Positions 41,956-50,848 are shown, numbered from the stretch's first letter. The stretch: 64,000 nt of DNA from Anaeroglomus sp964630775 (GCA_964630775.1 CAZVYY010000011.1:1-64000); one strand, 5' to 3'. Translations and numbers: made by a program. Notes: a model not told the origin generated them from the sequence alone.

Positions 41956-42804
41956 TCATCCAAATCGACCGGTGATGTAATCTTCGGTTTCTTTCTTGCT
42001 CGGATTGGTAAACAGCTTTTCGGTCCTGTCATACTCAATCAGCTTGCCCAGGCAGAAAAACGCCGTCTCATCGCTGACCCGCGCCGCCTGCTGCATGTTA
42101 TGCGTGACAATCACAATCGTATAAGCCCCTTTCAGTTGGGCAATCAGGTCCTCGATGCGGGCAGTGGCAATCGGGTCCAGCGCCGAACACGGCTCATCCA
42201 TCAGCACCACGTTGGGCCGGGTCGCCAGCGTCCGGGCGATGCAAAGCCGCTGCTGCTGTCCGCCCGACAGGGCCAGCGCCGACTTATGCAGATCATCTTT
42301 GACCTCGTCCCACAGTGCCGCATCCCGAAGGCACTTCTCGACAATCTCGGACAACCTGCCCCGGCTACGAATCCCCTGCAGACGCGGCCCGTAGCAGATA
42401 TTGTCATAGATACTCTTGGCAAACGGGTTGGGCTTCTGAAAAACCATCCCAACCTGCTGGCGGAGATTGACTAAGTTGGTGCGTTTATCATACACGTTAT
42501 GGCCGTTGACCGCCAGTACCCCCTCGGCCCGGCTGCCGGGAATCAGGTCGTTCATCCGGTTGATGCTGCGGAGAAACGTGCTCTTGCCGCAGCCGCTGGG
42601 GCCGATAATCGCCGTCACCGACCCGATGCGAATATCCATCGACACCCGATCCACACCGCACTTGGCCCCGTAAAAAAAGCTGAACTGGCGAGCCGAAATC
42701 ACCGCCTCAGATGATTCTGTAACAGCCGCTTTGGCAAATTGCTGCGGACGGGCCGCATGGCCGGCCTCTGTCTTTTTCAGCGGAACGGTTTCAGGCGTTT
42801 CCAT
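41956..42804 (-). CDS. pstB: Phosphate ABC transporter ATP-binding protein PstB
   Basis: About 282 residues. Energises phosphate import. Walker A GPSGCGKST, Q-loop VFQKPNPF, ABC signature LSGGQQQRLCIAR, Walker B VVLMDEPCSALD, all canonical for PstB. A longer start at 42852 is possible, but the ATG at 42804 has AGAGGT at the right distance. An N-terminal extension of about 35 residues precedes the first strand. Leftward operon pstSCAB-phoU, though about 240 nt separate it from pstA. Confidence 0.93.
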   Translation of the reverse strand: METPETVPLKKTEAGHAARPQQFAKAAVTESSEAVISARQFSFFYGAKCGVDRVSMDIRIGSVTAIIGPSGCGKSTFLRSINRMNDLIPGSRAEGVLAVNGHNVYDKRTNLVNLRQQVGMVFQKPNPFAKSIYDNICYGPRLQGIRSRGRLSEIVEKCLRDAALWDEVKDDLHKSALALSGGQQQRLCIARTLATRPNVVLMDEPCSALDPIATARIEDLIAQLKGAYTIVIVTHNMQQAARVSDETAFFCLGKLIEYDRTEKLFTNPSKKETEDYITGRFG

Positions 42805-42902
42805 CAAAGACCTCTCGTTCTGTTCTATCACATCTATCGTATTCATATTCATGCTTTATAGCGACAGCATTTTCACTTTAAACTTCCGTTTCGCCCAGGC
42901 TC

Positions 42903-42965
42903 CATCGTAGCCCAAGCAACCGCGACTGGACTATTCTCATCGTAGCTCAAGCCTCCGTGCTTGAG
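42903..42965. repeat. GTAGCTCAAGC palindromic repeat in the pstA-pstB gap
   Basis: GTAGCTCAAGCCTCCGTGC then TTGAG at 42942-42965 is the reverse of the unit at 187-210; a degenerate half (CATCGTAGCCCAAGC) lies at 42904. It sits inside the pst operon. Confidence 0.5.
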
Positions 42966-43047
42966 ATATCCAGCCTCGCCGCAGGCGAATCCATATTATT
43001 TATTTTTACTTCTTGATTTTTGATATTTTTGTGAATGGCAGTCTCGC

Positions 43048-44709
43048 TCAGCAGCCTCGCAGTTTCCTGCTCAGCCGGGAACGGATGAGTATCGCTGCCA
43101 CATTCAGGGCTACAGTCAGCAGAATCAGCGTCATCGCCATGCCGAACTGCTGATGCGGCGCCAGCATCGAAATGCGGTCGCCTACCGCGATATCGTAACT
43201 GCCGTAGGACAATGCCCGCGTCGGCTGAAACAGCCAGCCGAACAGACTGCCCGGATTTTCAAGCCATTGCGACGGCGACCCGAAACTCGGTATCGGCCCC
43301 ATCGCCACTACCCCGGTAAACAAAATCGGCGCCGTCTCCCCGGCCGCACGGCTCAGACTCAGGATAATCCCCGTCAGGATTCCAGGCCCCGCCGCCGGCA
43401 GCGTCACCTGCAGCAGCGTCCGAAACTTGCCCGCCCCCAGCGCCAGCGACGCCTCGCGATACGTCTGCGGCACCGCACGAATCGCCTCTTCGCTGGCCCG
43501 GATAATCACCGGCAGCGCCAGAATCGACAGCGTCAGCGACGCCGCCAGAATGCACGGCTTGCCGATGGCTCCAATCGTAATCACAAAAAACGCCAGCCCG
43601 AACAGCCCGTACACAATACTCGGCACACCCGCCAGCGTATTGATACACATCCGGATAATCTTAATCCAGACCGTATCCCCCGCGTATTCAACTAAATACG
43701 CCGCCGAAATCACCCCCAGCGGAATCGCCACACACATCGACATCAGCGTCAACAATAGCGTCCCCAGAATCTCCGGCCCGACACCCCCGAAATAATGACT
43801 GTTCACCCAGTCGTCGATAAAGTATTGCCAGTATATCCGCAGCCGCGGCTGCAGCAGCTTGTCCCAATCCGCCTCCACCCGATCAAACAGCGGCTCCAGC
43901 GGCGTGCCGGCAAACTGCTCTTTGCGGGCGACAACTTTTTTAACCATCGGCTTGCCCGGGCCATCCGAAATCCACTGCTCATCATACAGCAGCGCGTCCC
44001 TGGCCTTCAGCGCCATATCCAGACGCGTCGCCCCGTATTGATTCATCCACAACGGCGGCGTCGGCTCGCCCGGCAGCGGCCCCAGAAGCTGTCGAATCGC
44101 CGCCGTCACTTCCTGCAGGCTCGCCAGGTACTCCGCCCGATGCGACAAGTCCACCGTCTCGGCAATCTTCTTATACCGCTGGGCCATCGCAAAAAATTCC
44201 ATCGCCGGCGAGCCTGCAAACGCCGGGTTGTCTTTTTCCTTCAGCACCGCATCCAGACCTTCCAGCACCGTCTGGCGGTCATCGCTTTCCAGTGCATCCA
44301 CCAAACTGTCCCGAACGTCCTTGGCCAGTTTGCGATACTCTGAATACTGTTCCTTGGGCGTGTTATGGTAATTCAGATACTCGCCATATTTCTGATAGAC
44401 ATCGCGGGCCTGCTTGACCAGTGGCTCGGTATCGATCCCCTCGCTGAACTCCCGCAGCATCGTATAAATCGGCTCACGTGCCGCCGTCGCATCCGCCAGC
44501 GCCCTGGCCAGATGCTCGTTATCACCCCGCCCATGCAGGTCTTTCTGCAAACGGCGAAACTCCACCGTCTCGGTAAAGACCACCGCCGTGATGCCCCGTC
44601 CGAACATCGGAATCAGCACCACCAGCAGCGCCGCCGCAATCAGCACCACCGCCCCCGCCGACGCCGTCGTGAAGCCCTTATCCTGGATTTGCCGCAGCCA
44701 TGTTCTCAT
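43048..44709 (-). CDS. pstA: Phosphate ABC transporter permease PstA with large insert
   Basis: About 553 residues, nearly twice the usual 280-300. After the first membrane helix (residues about 17-40) comes a soluble insert of about 250 residues, rich in charged helices (e.g. PLVKQARDVYQKYGEYLNYH), presumably periplasmic. The permease core then resumes at GILGTLLLTLMSM-like sequence (EILGTLLLTLMSMCVAIPLG) with the EAA loop (VPQTYREASLALGAGKFRT). The start overlaps the pstC stop by 4 nt. A function for the insert is not known. Confidence 0.9.
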   Translation of the reverse strand: MRTWLRQIQDKGFTTASAGAVVLIAAALLVVLIPMFGRGITAVVFTETVEFRRLQKDLHGRGDNEHLARALADATAAREPIYTMLREFSEGIDTEPLVKQARDVYQKYGEYLNYHNTPKEQYSEYRKLAKDVRDSLVDALESDDRQTVLEGLDAVLKEKDNPAFAGSPAMEFFAMAQRYKKIAETVDLSHRAEYLASLQEVTAAIRQLLGPLPGEPTPPLWMNQYGATRLDMALKARDALLYDEQWISDGPGKPMVKKVVARKEQFAGTPLEPLFDRVEADWDKLLQPRLRIYWQYFIDDWVNSHYFGGVGPEILGTLLLTLMSMCVAIPLGVISAAYLVEYAGDTVWIKIIRMCINTLAGVPSIVYGLFGLAFFVITIGAIGKPCILAASLTLSILALPVIIRASEEAIRAVPQTYREASLALGAGKFRTLLQVTLPAAGPGILTGIILSLSRAAGETAPILFTGVVAMGPIPSFGSPSQWLENPGSLFGWLFQPTRALSYGSYDIAVGDRISMLAPHQQFGMAMTLILLTVALNVAAILIRSRLSRKLRGC

Positions 44710-45710
44710 CGTCGCCCCCGTCCGGCCCGGGCCTTGCCCAATAGATACTCACTCAGCAGATTCAGGCTGAACGTAAACAGCAATAGCGTCAGCCCCACTG
44801 TAAACAATGCAAAATAATGTTCCGAATTTTTCGGCGTCTCACCCATATCCCCCGCAATCGTCGCCGTCATCGTGCGAATCGACTGCGACAAATCCCACCA
44901 CGGAGACGGTATCCGGCTGGCATTGCCCGACGCCATCCACACCACCATCGTCTCGCCAATCGCCCGCATCATCCCCAATATCACCGCCGCCAGGATCCCG
45001 CTGTGTCCGGCCGGAATCACCACGTTGATTATCGTTTCCGCCCGCGTCGCCCCCAGACCATAAGACGCCTCGCGAATCTCCCGCCCCACCGCCGTCATCG
45101 CATCCTCCGACACGCTGATGATCGTCGGCAGCGCCATCACCGCCAGGATCAGCGACGCATTCAGGGCATTGGTCCCGCTGGAAAATCCCAGATGCGTCTG
45201 CAGCCACGGCGCCAGCACCATCACCGCAAAAAAACCGTAGGCCACCGACGGGATCGCCGCCAGAATCTCAATGACCGGCTTGCATATCTGCCGCAGATTA
45301 AACGGTGCGATATCCGACAAAAACACCCCCGCCAGCAGTCCCACCGGCACCGCCACCACCAGCGCCCCCGCCGTCACATACAGCGACCCCACAATCAGCG
45401 CCAGAGCACCGTATCGCGGCTCTGTCGCCGAAGGGTACCACCCCGGGTCCGTAAAAAACTCCCGCACCCGCGCCAGAATCGCCGCCCCGCCGCCGGTCGT
45501 AAAAAACGGCAGCGACTCGCGAATCACAAAGTAAAAAATCAAAAAGACCGCCGCCACCGATGTCGTCGTGATCAAAAACAGAATCGCCCGTCCCAGATGA
45601 CCCATCACATACCCGGCCAAATCCTCGGATGCACTCAAACGCAGCGGCCGGGTAAACTCAGCCGCTGCGTTTCGATTCCGTTTCTCACCTTGTACAGACG
45701 TTTCCGTCAT
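44706..45710 (-). CDS. pstC: Phosphate ABC transporter permease PstC
   Basis: About 334 residues with six or more membrane helices. The cytoplasmic N-terminus is basic, then TTTSVAAVFLIFYFVIRESL. The EAA-type loop is GREIREASYGLGATRAETI, followed by PAGHSGILAAVILGMMRAIG, and VWMASGNASRIPSPWWDLSQ is a family motif. Forms the channel with PstA. A good TGGAGAACC ribosome-binding site precedes the ATG. Confidence 0.94.
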   Translation of the reverse strand: MTETSVQGEKRNRNAAAEFTRPLRLSASEDLAGYVMGHLGRAILFLITTTSVAAVFLIFYFVIRESLPFFTTGGGAAILARVREFFTDPGWYPSATEPRYGALALIVGSLYVTAGALVVAVPVGLLAGVFLSDIAPFNLRQICKPVIEILAAIPSVAYGFFAVMVLAPWLQTHLGFSSGTNALNASLILAVMALPTIISVSEDAMTAVGREIREASYGLGATRAETIINVVIPAGHSGILAAVILGMMRAIGETMVVWMASGNASRIPSPWWDLSQSIRTMTATIAGDMGETPKNSEHYFALFTVGLTLLLFTFSLNLLSEYLLGKARAGRGRR

Positions 45711-45748
45711 CGGTTCTCCAGTAAAGTTTTCTCCCCTCAGAGAATTCT

Positions 45749-46597
45749 TTAGTAATTCGTCATCGGCACAAAGCCTTTGGCCTCAATGATTTCCTGCCCT
45801 TCTTCGGACAGATAGAAGATGCAGAACGCATGAATCAGCGAGCCTAACTTCGGATAGCCGTTGGTGAACAGAAACAGCGGACGGCTCACCGGGAACGTCC
45901 CCTGGGCAATCGTCTGCTTGGTCGGCGACACGCCATTGACCTTAATCGCCTTGACATTCCTGTCCAGGAAACCCAGTCCGACATACCCAATCGCCCCGGC
46001 CGTCGTCTTCACGCGGGCATGAGCCTGCGGATTGGCGTTGACATATTCGACACTGGCCGCCATATCTTTCTTGTTCATTACCTTCTCATGGAAGACTTCG
46101 TACGTGCCGCTGGACGTATCCCGGCTGATGGCCACAATCGCCATATCCGGCCCGCCCAGTTCCTTCCAGTTGGTGATCTTGCCCATATAAATATCGGCAA
46201 TCTGCGCCGTCGTCAGCTCATTGATCGGATTCGACGGATGCAGCACCACGCACACGCCGTCCATCGCCACCGTATGCGCCACCGGATACACGCCGTTATC
46301 AATAGCCTTCTTGAATTCTTCCGGCTTCAAAAACCGGCTGGACATCGCGATATCGCACCGCCCGTCAATCAGCGCCGCCACGCCATCGCCGGAGCCGGTC
46401 TTCTTGACCGTGATCGAACACCCCTGCGACTTCATAAATGCCTCGGCAAACGCATCCCCGATCGGCCCCACCGTCGTCGAGCCTTCCAGTTGCAGTGTCT
46501 GTTTGGCCTCTTCAGCCGCCCCGACTACCGACACCAGCCCGCATACCGACATCACACACAATCCCGCTACCACCAGCTTGTTTCTTAATGCTCTCAT
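45749..46597 (-). CDS. pstS: Phosphate-binding protein PstS
   Basis: About 282 residues. A signal peptide (MRALRNKLVVAGLCVMSVCG) exports it to the periplasm. Phosphate-binding motifs: LEGSTTVGPIGDAFAEAF, SGDGVAALIDGRCDIAMSSR and ISRDTSSGTYEVFHEKV. First gene of pstSCAB-phoU. Its upstream region carries five hexamers spaced exactly 11 bp apart, matching a Pho-box array. Confidence 0.93.
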   Translation of the reverse strand: MRALRNKLVVAGLCVMSVCGLVSVVGAAEEAKQTLQLEGSTTVGPIGDAFAEAFMKSQGCSITVKKTGSGDGVAALIDGRCDIAMSSRFLKPEEFKKAIDNGVYPVAHTVAMDGVCVVLHPSNPINELTTAQIADIYMGKITNWKELGGPDMAIVAISRDTSSGTYEVFHEKVMNKKDMAASVEYVNANPQAHARVKTTAGAIGYVGLGFLDRNVKAIKVNGVSPTKQTIAQGTFPVSRPLFLFTNGYPKLGSLIHAFCIFYLSEEGQEIIEAKGFVPMTNY

Positions 46598-46621
46598 ACT
46601 TAATGTCCTTTCCTTTTATTA

Positions 46622-46685
46622 ATCCTATTGTCTTTTACTAACGAAATGTTAGCGTTGTGTTAGCATTGCATTAATGATTCGTTAA
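46622..46685 (-). promoter_or_regulatory. Pho-box-like array in front of pstS
   Basis: On the minus strand five hexamers repeat every 11 bp: TTAACG, TTAATG, CTAACA, CTAACA and TTAGTA (46680-46685 down to 46636-46641). This is the TTAACA-N5 pattern of PhoP/PhoB-type boxes. A possible -10 TAGGAT follows at 46627-46622. The first hexamer overlaps the porin stop codon. Confidence 0.7.
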
Positions 46686-47947
46686 AACTTCACCATCACA
46701 TCCACCTGAAGGCGATTGTAATCATCTTCAACCCTGCCCGCAGAATTGGCCTTTTCGTTCATAAAGTAGCTCACCCCGGCCTGGGTATTCTTGGCCAACT
46801 GATAGGTTACCCCAAACCGATGCCCCTTGCCGTTGGTACCGCCGCCGATAAAGTCCGAATCGTTAAACGTCCCAATCGTACAATCCCGCTCCAGATCACG
46901 GTAATCATAGCTGAATTCCCAGCTTCCCGGGTCCTTGCACTTGCCCAGCGACATCCCCACCAGCCAGCCGGTATCTTCCGACACGCCCGAGGCCGTGTTG
47001 ACCGCATAGTCGCCATACACACTGGCCGGCAGCTCGCCAATCCTGGTCCCATATTCCCCAAAGGCCTCAAAGATATCATAATCATAGACATACCTGCTGC
47101 CCACATTGCTGTTGCCCTTAAACCCATTGCCCAGCGCCGTTTCCCCCACGATATTGCCGAAATCATAATACCCGATACCGCCGGTCAGCTTATTATTATC
47201 ATCCAGTTTGGCCGTCAAGCCGCCCTGTGCCCCGAACATGCTCAGCTCATCGGTGTCGTTGTCGTCCAGCCGGACATAAAACGCCCCCGCATTGGCAAAG
47301 GCCGTCAGGCTGTCGCCCAGCTTCAGGTTATACAGTGCTGCGACACCTTCCATATTCAGGTCCCCATCCCACAGGAGCTGATTCTTGCCCACCTGCATAA
47401 ACGGCGTCCCAAACTTACCCAGTTCCACAGCCAGCCCTTCCACGGACTTCGGCTGCCAGGTCAGATACGCCCGATCCAGCCAGATGCCCTTATACGTCCA
47501 GCTATCCCCCAGATTCTGGTTCGTCGATGTCGGGTCGGTATTCTTGCCCGTGGCAATCCGCATATCAAAGTTGGTCTCGTCGTTAATCTGAGCCGTCATG
47601 CCAAGCCGAACACGAATGCGGTTGCGGTTGACGCCGTTATCGCCGGAGCCGTTGGTCTCCTGCGAGATGTTCTCATAGCGATACCGGAAGTCGCCGTAGA
47701 ACTTGATTTTCTCGACCCACTTGAGCGTCTCGGGGATGGTCATCTCTTTTTTCATCGTGGCCATCTTTTCGCCCTGAGCCGCCTGATTTTGTTCCAGCTC
47801 GACCAGCTTGGCCTGCATCTGTGTAATCGCCTTGTACTGATCCTGCAATTGCTGACGAAGTTCAGCCACTTCGTCGGCGCGCACGGCTGCCGCTCCCGCG
47901 AACACACATAACACTACCGCCATCCTTGCTCTGTTGCCTGCAAACAT
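46682..47947 (-). CDS. Putative outer-membrane porin
   Basis: About 421 residues. Signal peptide MFAGNRARMAVVLCVFAGAA, then a coiled-coil (VAELRQQLQDQYKAITQMQA, EQNQAAQGEKMATMK) and a beta-barrel with many alternating strands (KFYGDFRYRYENISQET, RIRVRLGMTAQINDETNFDM) and a terminal aromatic (VDVMVKF), as in putative-porin families of planctomycetes. Directly upstream of pstS, so a role in phosphate passage across the outer membrane is likely but inferred. TTTTGGAGGTACCT gives a strong ribosome-binding site. Confidence 0.85.
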   Translation of the reverse strand: MFAGNRARMAVVLCVFAGAAAVRADEVAELRQQLQDQYKAITQMQAKLVELEQNQAAQGEKMATMKKEMTIPETLKWVEKIKFYGDFRYRYENISQETNGSGDNGVNRNRIRVRLGMTAQINDETNFDMRIATGKNTDPTSTNQNLGDSWTYKGIWLDRAYLTWQPKSVEGLAVELGKFGTPFMQVGKNQLLWDGDLNMEGVAALYNLKLGDSLTAFANAGAFYVRLDDNDTDELSMFGAQGGLTAKLDDNNKLTGGIGYYDFGNIVGETALGNGFKGNSNVGSRYVYDYDIFEAFGEYGTRIGELPASVYGDYAVNTASGVSEDTGWLVGMSLGKCKDPGSWEFSYDYRDLERDCTIGTFNDSDFIGGGTNGKGHRFGVTYQLAKNTQAGVSYFMNEKANSAGRVEDDYNRLQVDVMVKF

Positions 47948-47977
47948 AGGTACCTCCAAAAAATAGGTTGTCTCAAA

Positions 47978-47998
47978 TCGCATAAACGATTTATGCGA
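47978..47998. promoter_or_regulatory. Perfect inverted repeat in the porin leader
   Basis: TCGCATAAA-CGA-TTTATGCGA, about 31 nt before the porin start; either an operator or a 5' hairpin. Confidence 0.5.
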
Positions 47999-48020
47999 AC
48001 GCTTCTGTCGCAGCCAACAG

Positions 48021-48070
48021 TAAGAGCGGCAGATTAAGATTGTGTGTGCAGAACATTAGAATTGGGTTAG
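48021..48070 (-). promoter_or_regulatory. Weak second Pho-box-like array upstream of the porin
   Basis: Minus-strand hexamers CTAACC, CTAATG, CACACA, TTAATC and CTCTTA again step by 11 bp. The match to TTAACA is looser than at pstS. Confidence 0.35.
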
Positions 48071-48545
48071 TTTGCCCCCGGAATATCCTCCTGAATGGGT
48101 AATTGGGTTTGATTATTTGAAATGTCCGCGTTTTGGGGACGGATAACGCGGAAATTGGCTTTGTTTTGAAAAACCATGTTTTTTGCCTCAGAGGGAACAG
48201 AGGCAGAAGAGGTGTTATTATTTTTGACGGGATTTACGGGATGAACAGGATAAAGGTATATAGATATGTAGGCATATAAGTATGTATGTTTGGGTTTTTT
48301 TGGTGGAAAAGCTTCGAACTGCCGGCTGCCAGCTTCCTGAAAATTGGGTTCGTTTCGTAAAAAAGTGAGAAGGTAAAAGGGAAAGGGCAAAGGTCCAAGG
48401 AAAAGGGTAAAATTGGCTTCGTTTGGCCGGACACAGTCCGGTTCTATGCCGCGAGAACGCACGGGGTCACGCAATTCTACACAGGCGCGACGAGACCAAA
48501 TGGCTTCGTTTCGTTTTTTGACAGGATTTACAGGATTAACAAGAT
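48059..48545. repeat. Repeat island: AATTGGSTTYGTTT and GACAGGATTTACAGG families
   Basis: Six copies of a motif close to AAATTGGCTTCGTTTCG lie near 48059, 48101, 48151, 48341, 48410 and 48497. Two copies of TTTGACAGGATTTACAGGAT-like text are at 48222-48252 and 48514-48545. A 60-nt unit (TATGCCGCGAGAAnGC...) is at 48445-48503. Open frames here are translations of repeats, not genes. Confidence 0.65.
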
Positions 48546-48739
48546 AAATGATTTTTAATATCATCCCCATAAGCTCCCTACTTTATGGCTCTTCTTTAGC
48601 CTCTTTCCACTTCTGCCTGTCTTTTCTGAGCAGGCCCTATATATATGTCGGATGGGGAGGAAAAGTTGCTAACAAAACCATAAATATTTTAAATTGTAAA
48701 TTGGAGATTGGAAATTAAGTAATAGGACTAAGCGGGAGG

Positions 48740-48979
48740 TTATGGGGGCGGGATTAGAAAGGATTGAAGGATTTTTTGGACTTTGGCCGGGGTTTTGAGC
48801 CAGCACTCCCAGATAATCAGGATTTTCCATCCGGTTTTTCTTAATTCGTCCAGATTGCGCTTGTCGCGGAGCTTGTTGGAGAGGCGTTTGGCCTGCCAGA
48901 AATCGGCGTTGGTGGCGGGTTTGACCCGGCCGTATTTGCAGTTGTGCAGATGCCAGAAGCAGCCGTTTTGGTGTTGATG
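48740..48979 (-). pseudogene. Vsr (very short patch repair) endonuclease remnant
   Basis: The minus-strand frame ending at 48740 reads as the C-terminal half of Vsr, the T:G mismatch endonuclease that accompanies cytosine methylases: NGCFWHLHNCKYGRVKP, FWQAKRLSNKLRDKRNLDEL and GWKILIIWEC. The N-terminal part with the catalytic Asp and the start codon are missing, and upstream DNA is AT-rich. A decayed restriction-modification locus is the likely origin. Confidence 0.7.
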
Positions 48980-49053
48980 TAATTTGAATAATTGATATTC
49001 TAAGCCTTTTCAGTTGTAGAATTTGACGCTTAATACATTTAAGAGGGTTGCTT

Positions 49054-49821
49054 ATGAAATCATCGCGGGTGTGGAGCAGGGAAGAGCTTGTATTGACGCT
49101 GGATTTATATTGTCGGATTCCATTTGGCAGAATTTACAGCACGAATCCCATGATTGCAGAATTGGCAAAAAAGATCGGACGCACCGCCGGCGCCGTGGCG
49201 ATGAAAATGGTAAACTTTGCCAGCTTTGACCCGACCCACCGGAAAAGGAATGTTCAAGGGCTGAGCCATGCGGGCAAACAGGACAAGGTAGTGTGGGATG
49301 AATTTTGCGACCGCTGGGAATTGCTTGCCTTGGAAAGCAAGACCATCGGGGATTCGCTGGGTATGAAACCTGTCGCCGCATTGGAGCCTGACTATGTATC
49401 AGAAGACATCGAGACCGAAACATTACGCACGCAAAAGGTACGCATCGTCCAACGGTTTTTCAGGGATGCCGTGTTATCCAGCTATAATTATCAATGCAGT
49501 GTATGCTGCTTGAAACTTCCGGCGCTGCTTAACGCCAGCCATATTATTCCATGGTCAAAAGATAAGACCCAAAGAGCCAATCCGCGAAATGGGATATCGA
49601 TGTGTGCCTTGCACGACCGGGCTTTTGACCGGGGGCTGTTCACGGTCGATGATGATTACACGATTGTTTTGTCAAAAGAGCTTAAAAAGAAAACGGTGTG
49701 TGATTTTCATAAAATTGCTTTTTGCGATATGGAAGGCGCAAAGATTGCTTTGCCGGAACGATTTGCGCCGGACCCTGCGGCTCTGAAATATCACCAAAGT
49801 CAAGTATTTGTTGATAAATAA
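49054..49821 (+). CDS. HNH endonuclease (HNH_2-type), probable restriction enzyme
   Basis: About 255 residues. The N-terminal part is helical (WSREELVLTLDLYCRIPFG, AELAKKIGRTAGAVAMKM, a possible DNA-binding fold). The C-terminal HNH domain has CSVCCLKLPALLNASHIIPW and RANPRNGISMCALHDRAFD, with the His, Asn and His and the two Cys of the zinc site. Such proteins are often restriction or modification-dependent nucleases. It starts with AGAGGGTTGCTT upstream and lies beside the Vsr remnant, so it may be what is left of a restriction-modification cluster; no methyltransferase is present. Confidence 0.8.
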   Translation: MKSSRVWSREELVLTLDLYCRIPFGRIYSTNPMIAELAKKIGRTAGAVAMKMVNFASFDPTHRKRNVQGLSHAGKQDKVVWDEFCDRWELLALESKTIGDSLGMKPVAALEPDYVSEDIETETLRTQKVRIVQRFFRDAVLSSYNYQCSVCCLKLPALLNASHIIPWSKDKTQRANPRNGISMCALHDRAFDRGLFTVDDDYTIVLSKELKKKTVCDFHKIAFCDMEGAKIALPERFAPDPAALKYHQSQVFVDK

Positions 49822-49834
49822 TTTGGACCTATAT

Positions 49835-50150
49835 AACAAGGTCTTTCGCCCCGCTGGGGGGGCAATGCCCCCTTTATGCCGCGAGAAAGCACAAGCAAAC
49901 GGATGGCTACATAGGCGCGATGACAGCAAATGGTGTCGTCCCTGTCGGGCTATGGGAAGATGGAGACCTTTTACCGGGGGCTTACGCGCCCCGGCCATGA
50001 AACTATCATCCCTTTGGGATTGAAGGTCGCTTTTGTGTCGCCCCTGCCGGGGCTTGGGGGTGTGATGCAGGCCTCCGGGCGTTTCCACGCCCGGCTATTT
50101 TATTTGACCCCTTCGGGGTAAATCGAATGGCCCATTTTCTACAGAGCCAG
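49835..50150 (+). repeat. Composite hairpin repeat, copy 2
   Basis: Ordered hairpins: CCCCGCTGGGGGGGC region, then GTGTCGCCCCTGCCGGGGC near 50034, CCGGGCGTTTCCACGCCCGG with CTATTTTAT near 50078, and ACCCCTTCGGGGT. It also holds a copy of the 60-nt TATGCCGCGAG unit (49875-49933). Confidence 0.75.
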
Positions 50151-50162
50151 ATGTCGGACGAT

Positions 50163-50705
50163 TTATGACTTGGGACAAATTGCTTTGGATTCATTGAATA
50201 TGGTTATGGATTGGTTTTTCTTGGGTTTGCAGAGGACGACCCAATCGCCATAATAGATGCCGTCATAATAGATTAAACCATCCACGACATGAAAACGGTT
50301 GCTTTGGGAATAGTGATCCAGAAACATGAGTTCTCTGTTGTATATGCTGTAGATTTCCTGATAAGGGCCGAAGGTGGGGCCTTGCAACCCGTTTTCATTC
50401 ATTTCTTCTGAGGGCGTTTTTCTACCGTGAAGCAGGGTGATATAAAAAACATTGTTATTTTCTTTATAATCGCTTTGCTGGGTATCCAATTGTTTTTTAA
50501 TGGTATCGATCAGGTATTGATAATAATCTGCAATCGCTCTGGCTTCGTGTTCGTCGGAGCATTCTTCGATACAATCCGCGGATTGGGGGCAGCCATCAAT
50601 AAAATATTCTTCGGTGGCACGCCAGATGAGCATTCGTTCGTGAAGGCCGTCCAGTACTTGTCCGATATCCATCCGTGATAGTGTGAGCTTGACGAAATCT
50701 TCCAT
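50163..50705 (-). CDS. Hypothetical protein
   Basis: About 180 residues. The first 35 residues (VKLTLSRMDIGQVLDGLHER, then WRATEEYFIDG) and the segment ECSDEHEARAIADYYQYLID have an amphipathic pattern suggesting a conserved helical N-terminus. The second half is rich in Tyr and lacks motifs I know. AT-rich compared with core genes, in an accessory repeat region. Function unknown. Confidence 0.55.
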   Translation of the reverse strand: MEDFVKLTLSRMDIGQVLDGLHERMLIWRATEEYFIDGCPQSADCIEECSDEHEARAIADYYQYLIDTIKKQLDTQQSDYKENNNVFYITLLHGRKTPSEEMNENGLQGPTFGPYQEIYSIYNRELMFLDHYSQSNRFHVVDGLIYYDGIYYGDWVVLCKPKKNQSITIFNESKAICPKS

Positions 50706-50848
50706 TATGCATTTCTTTCTGTTTTTGTCCTTAAAATGCCAGAAATTAAAAGGTGGTCAACGGACTATAAGTCACGTGTGGGCAAAATTTAAGAATACAA
50801 GTGTACAGGAAGACAAGAATACCTGTTAGGCAACAACATGGTAACGAT

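Noticed and set aside
46820..47911. 363-codon plus-strand frame
   Set aside because: Antisense to the porin, which has a signal peptide, ribosome-binding site and barrel strands.
48067..48570. 167-codon minus-strand frame
   Set aside because: It is a translation of interspersed repeats (NEPNF-like fragments), not a gene.
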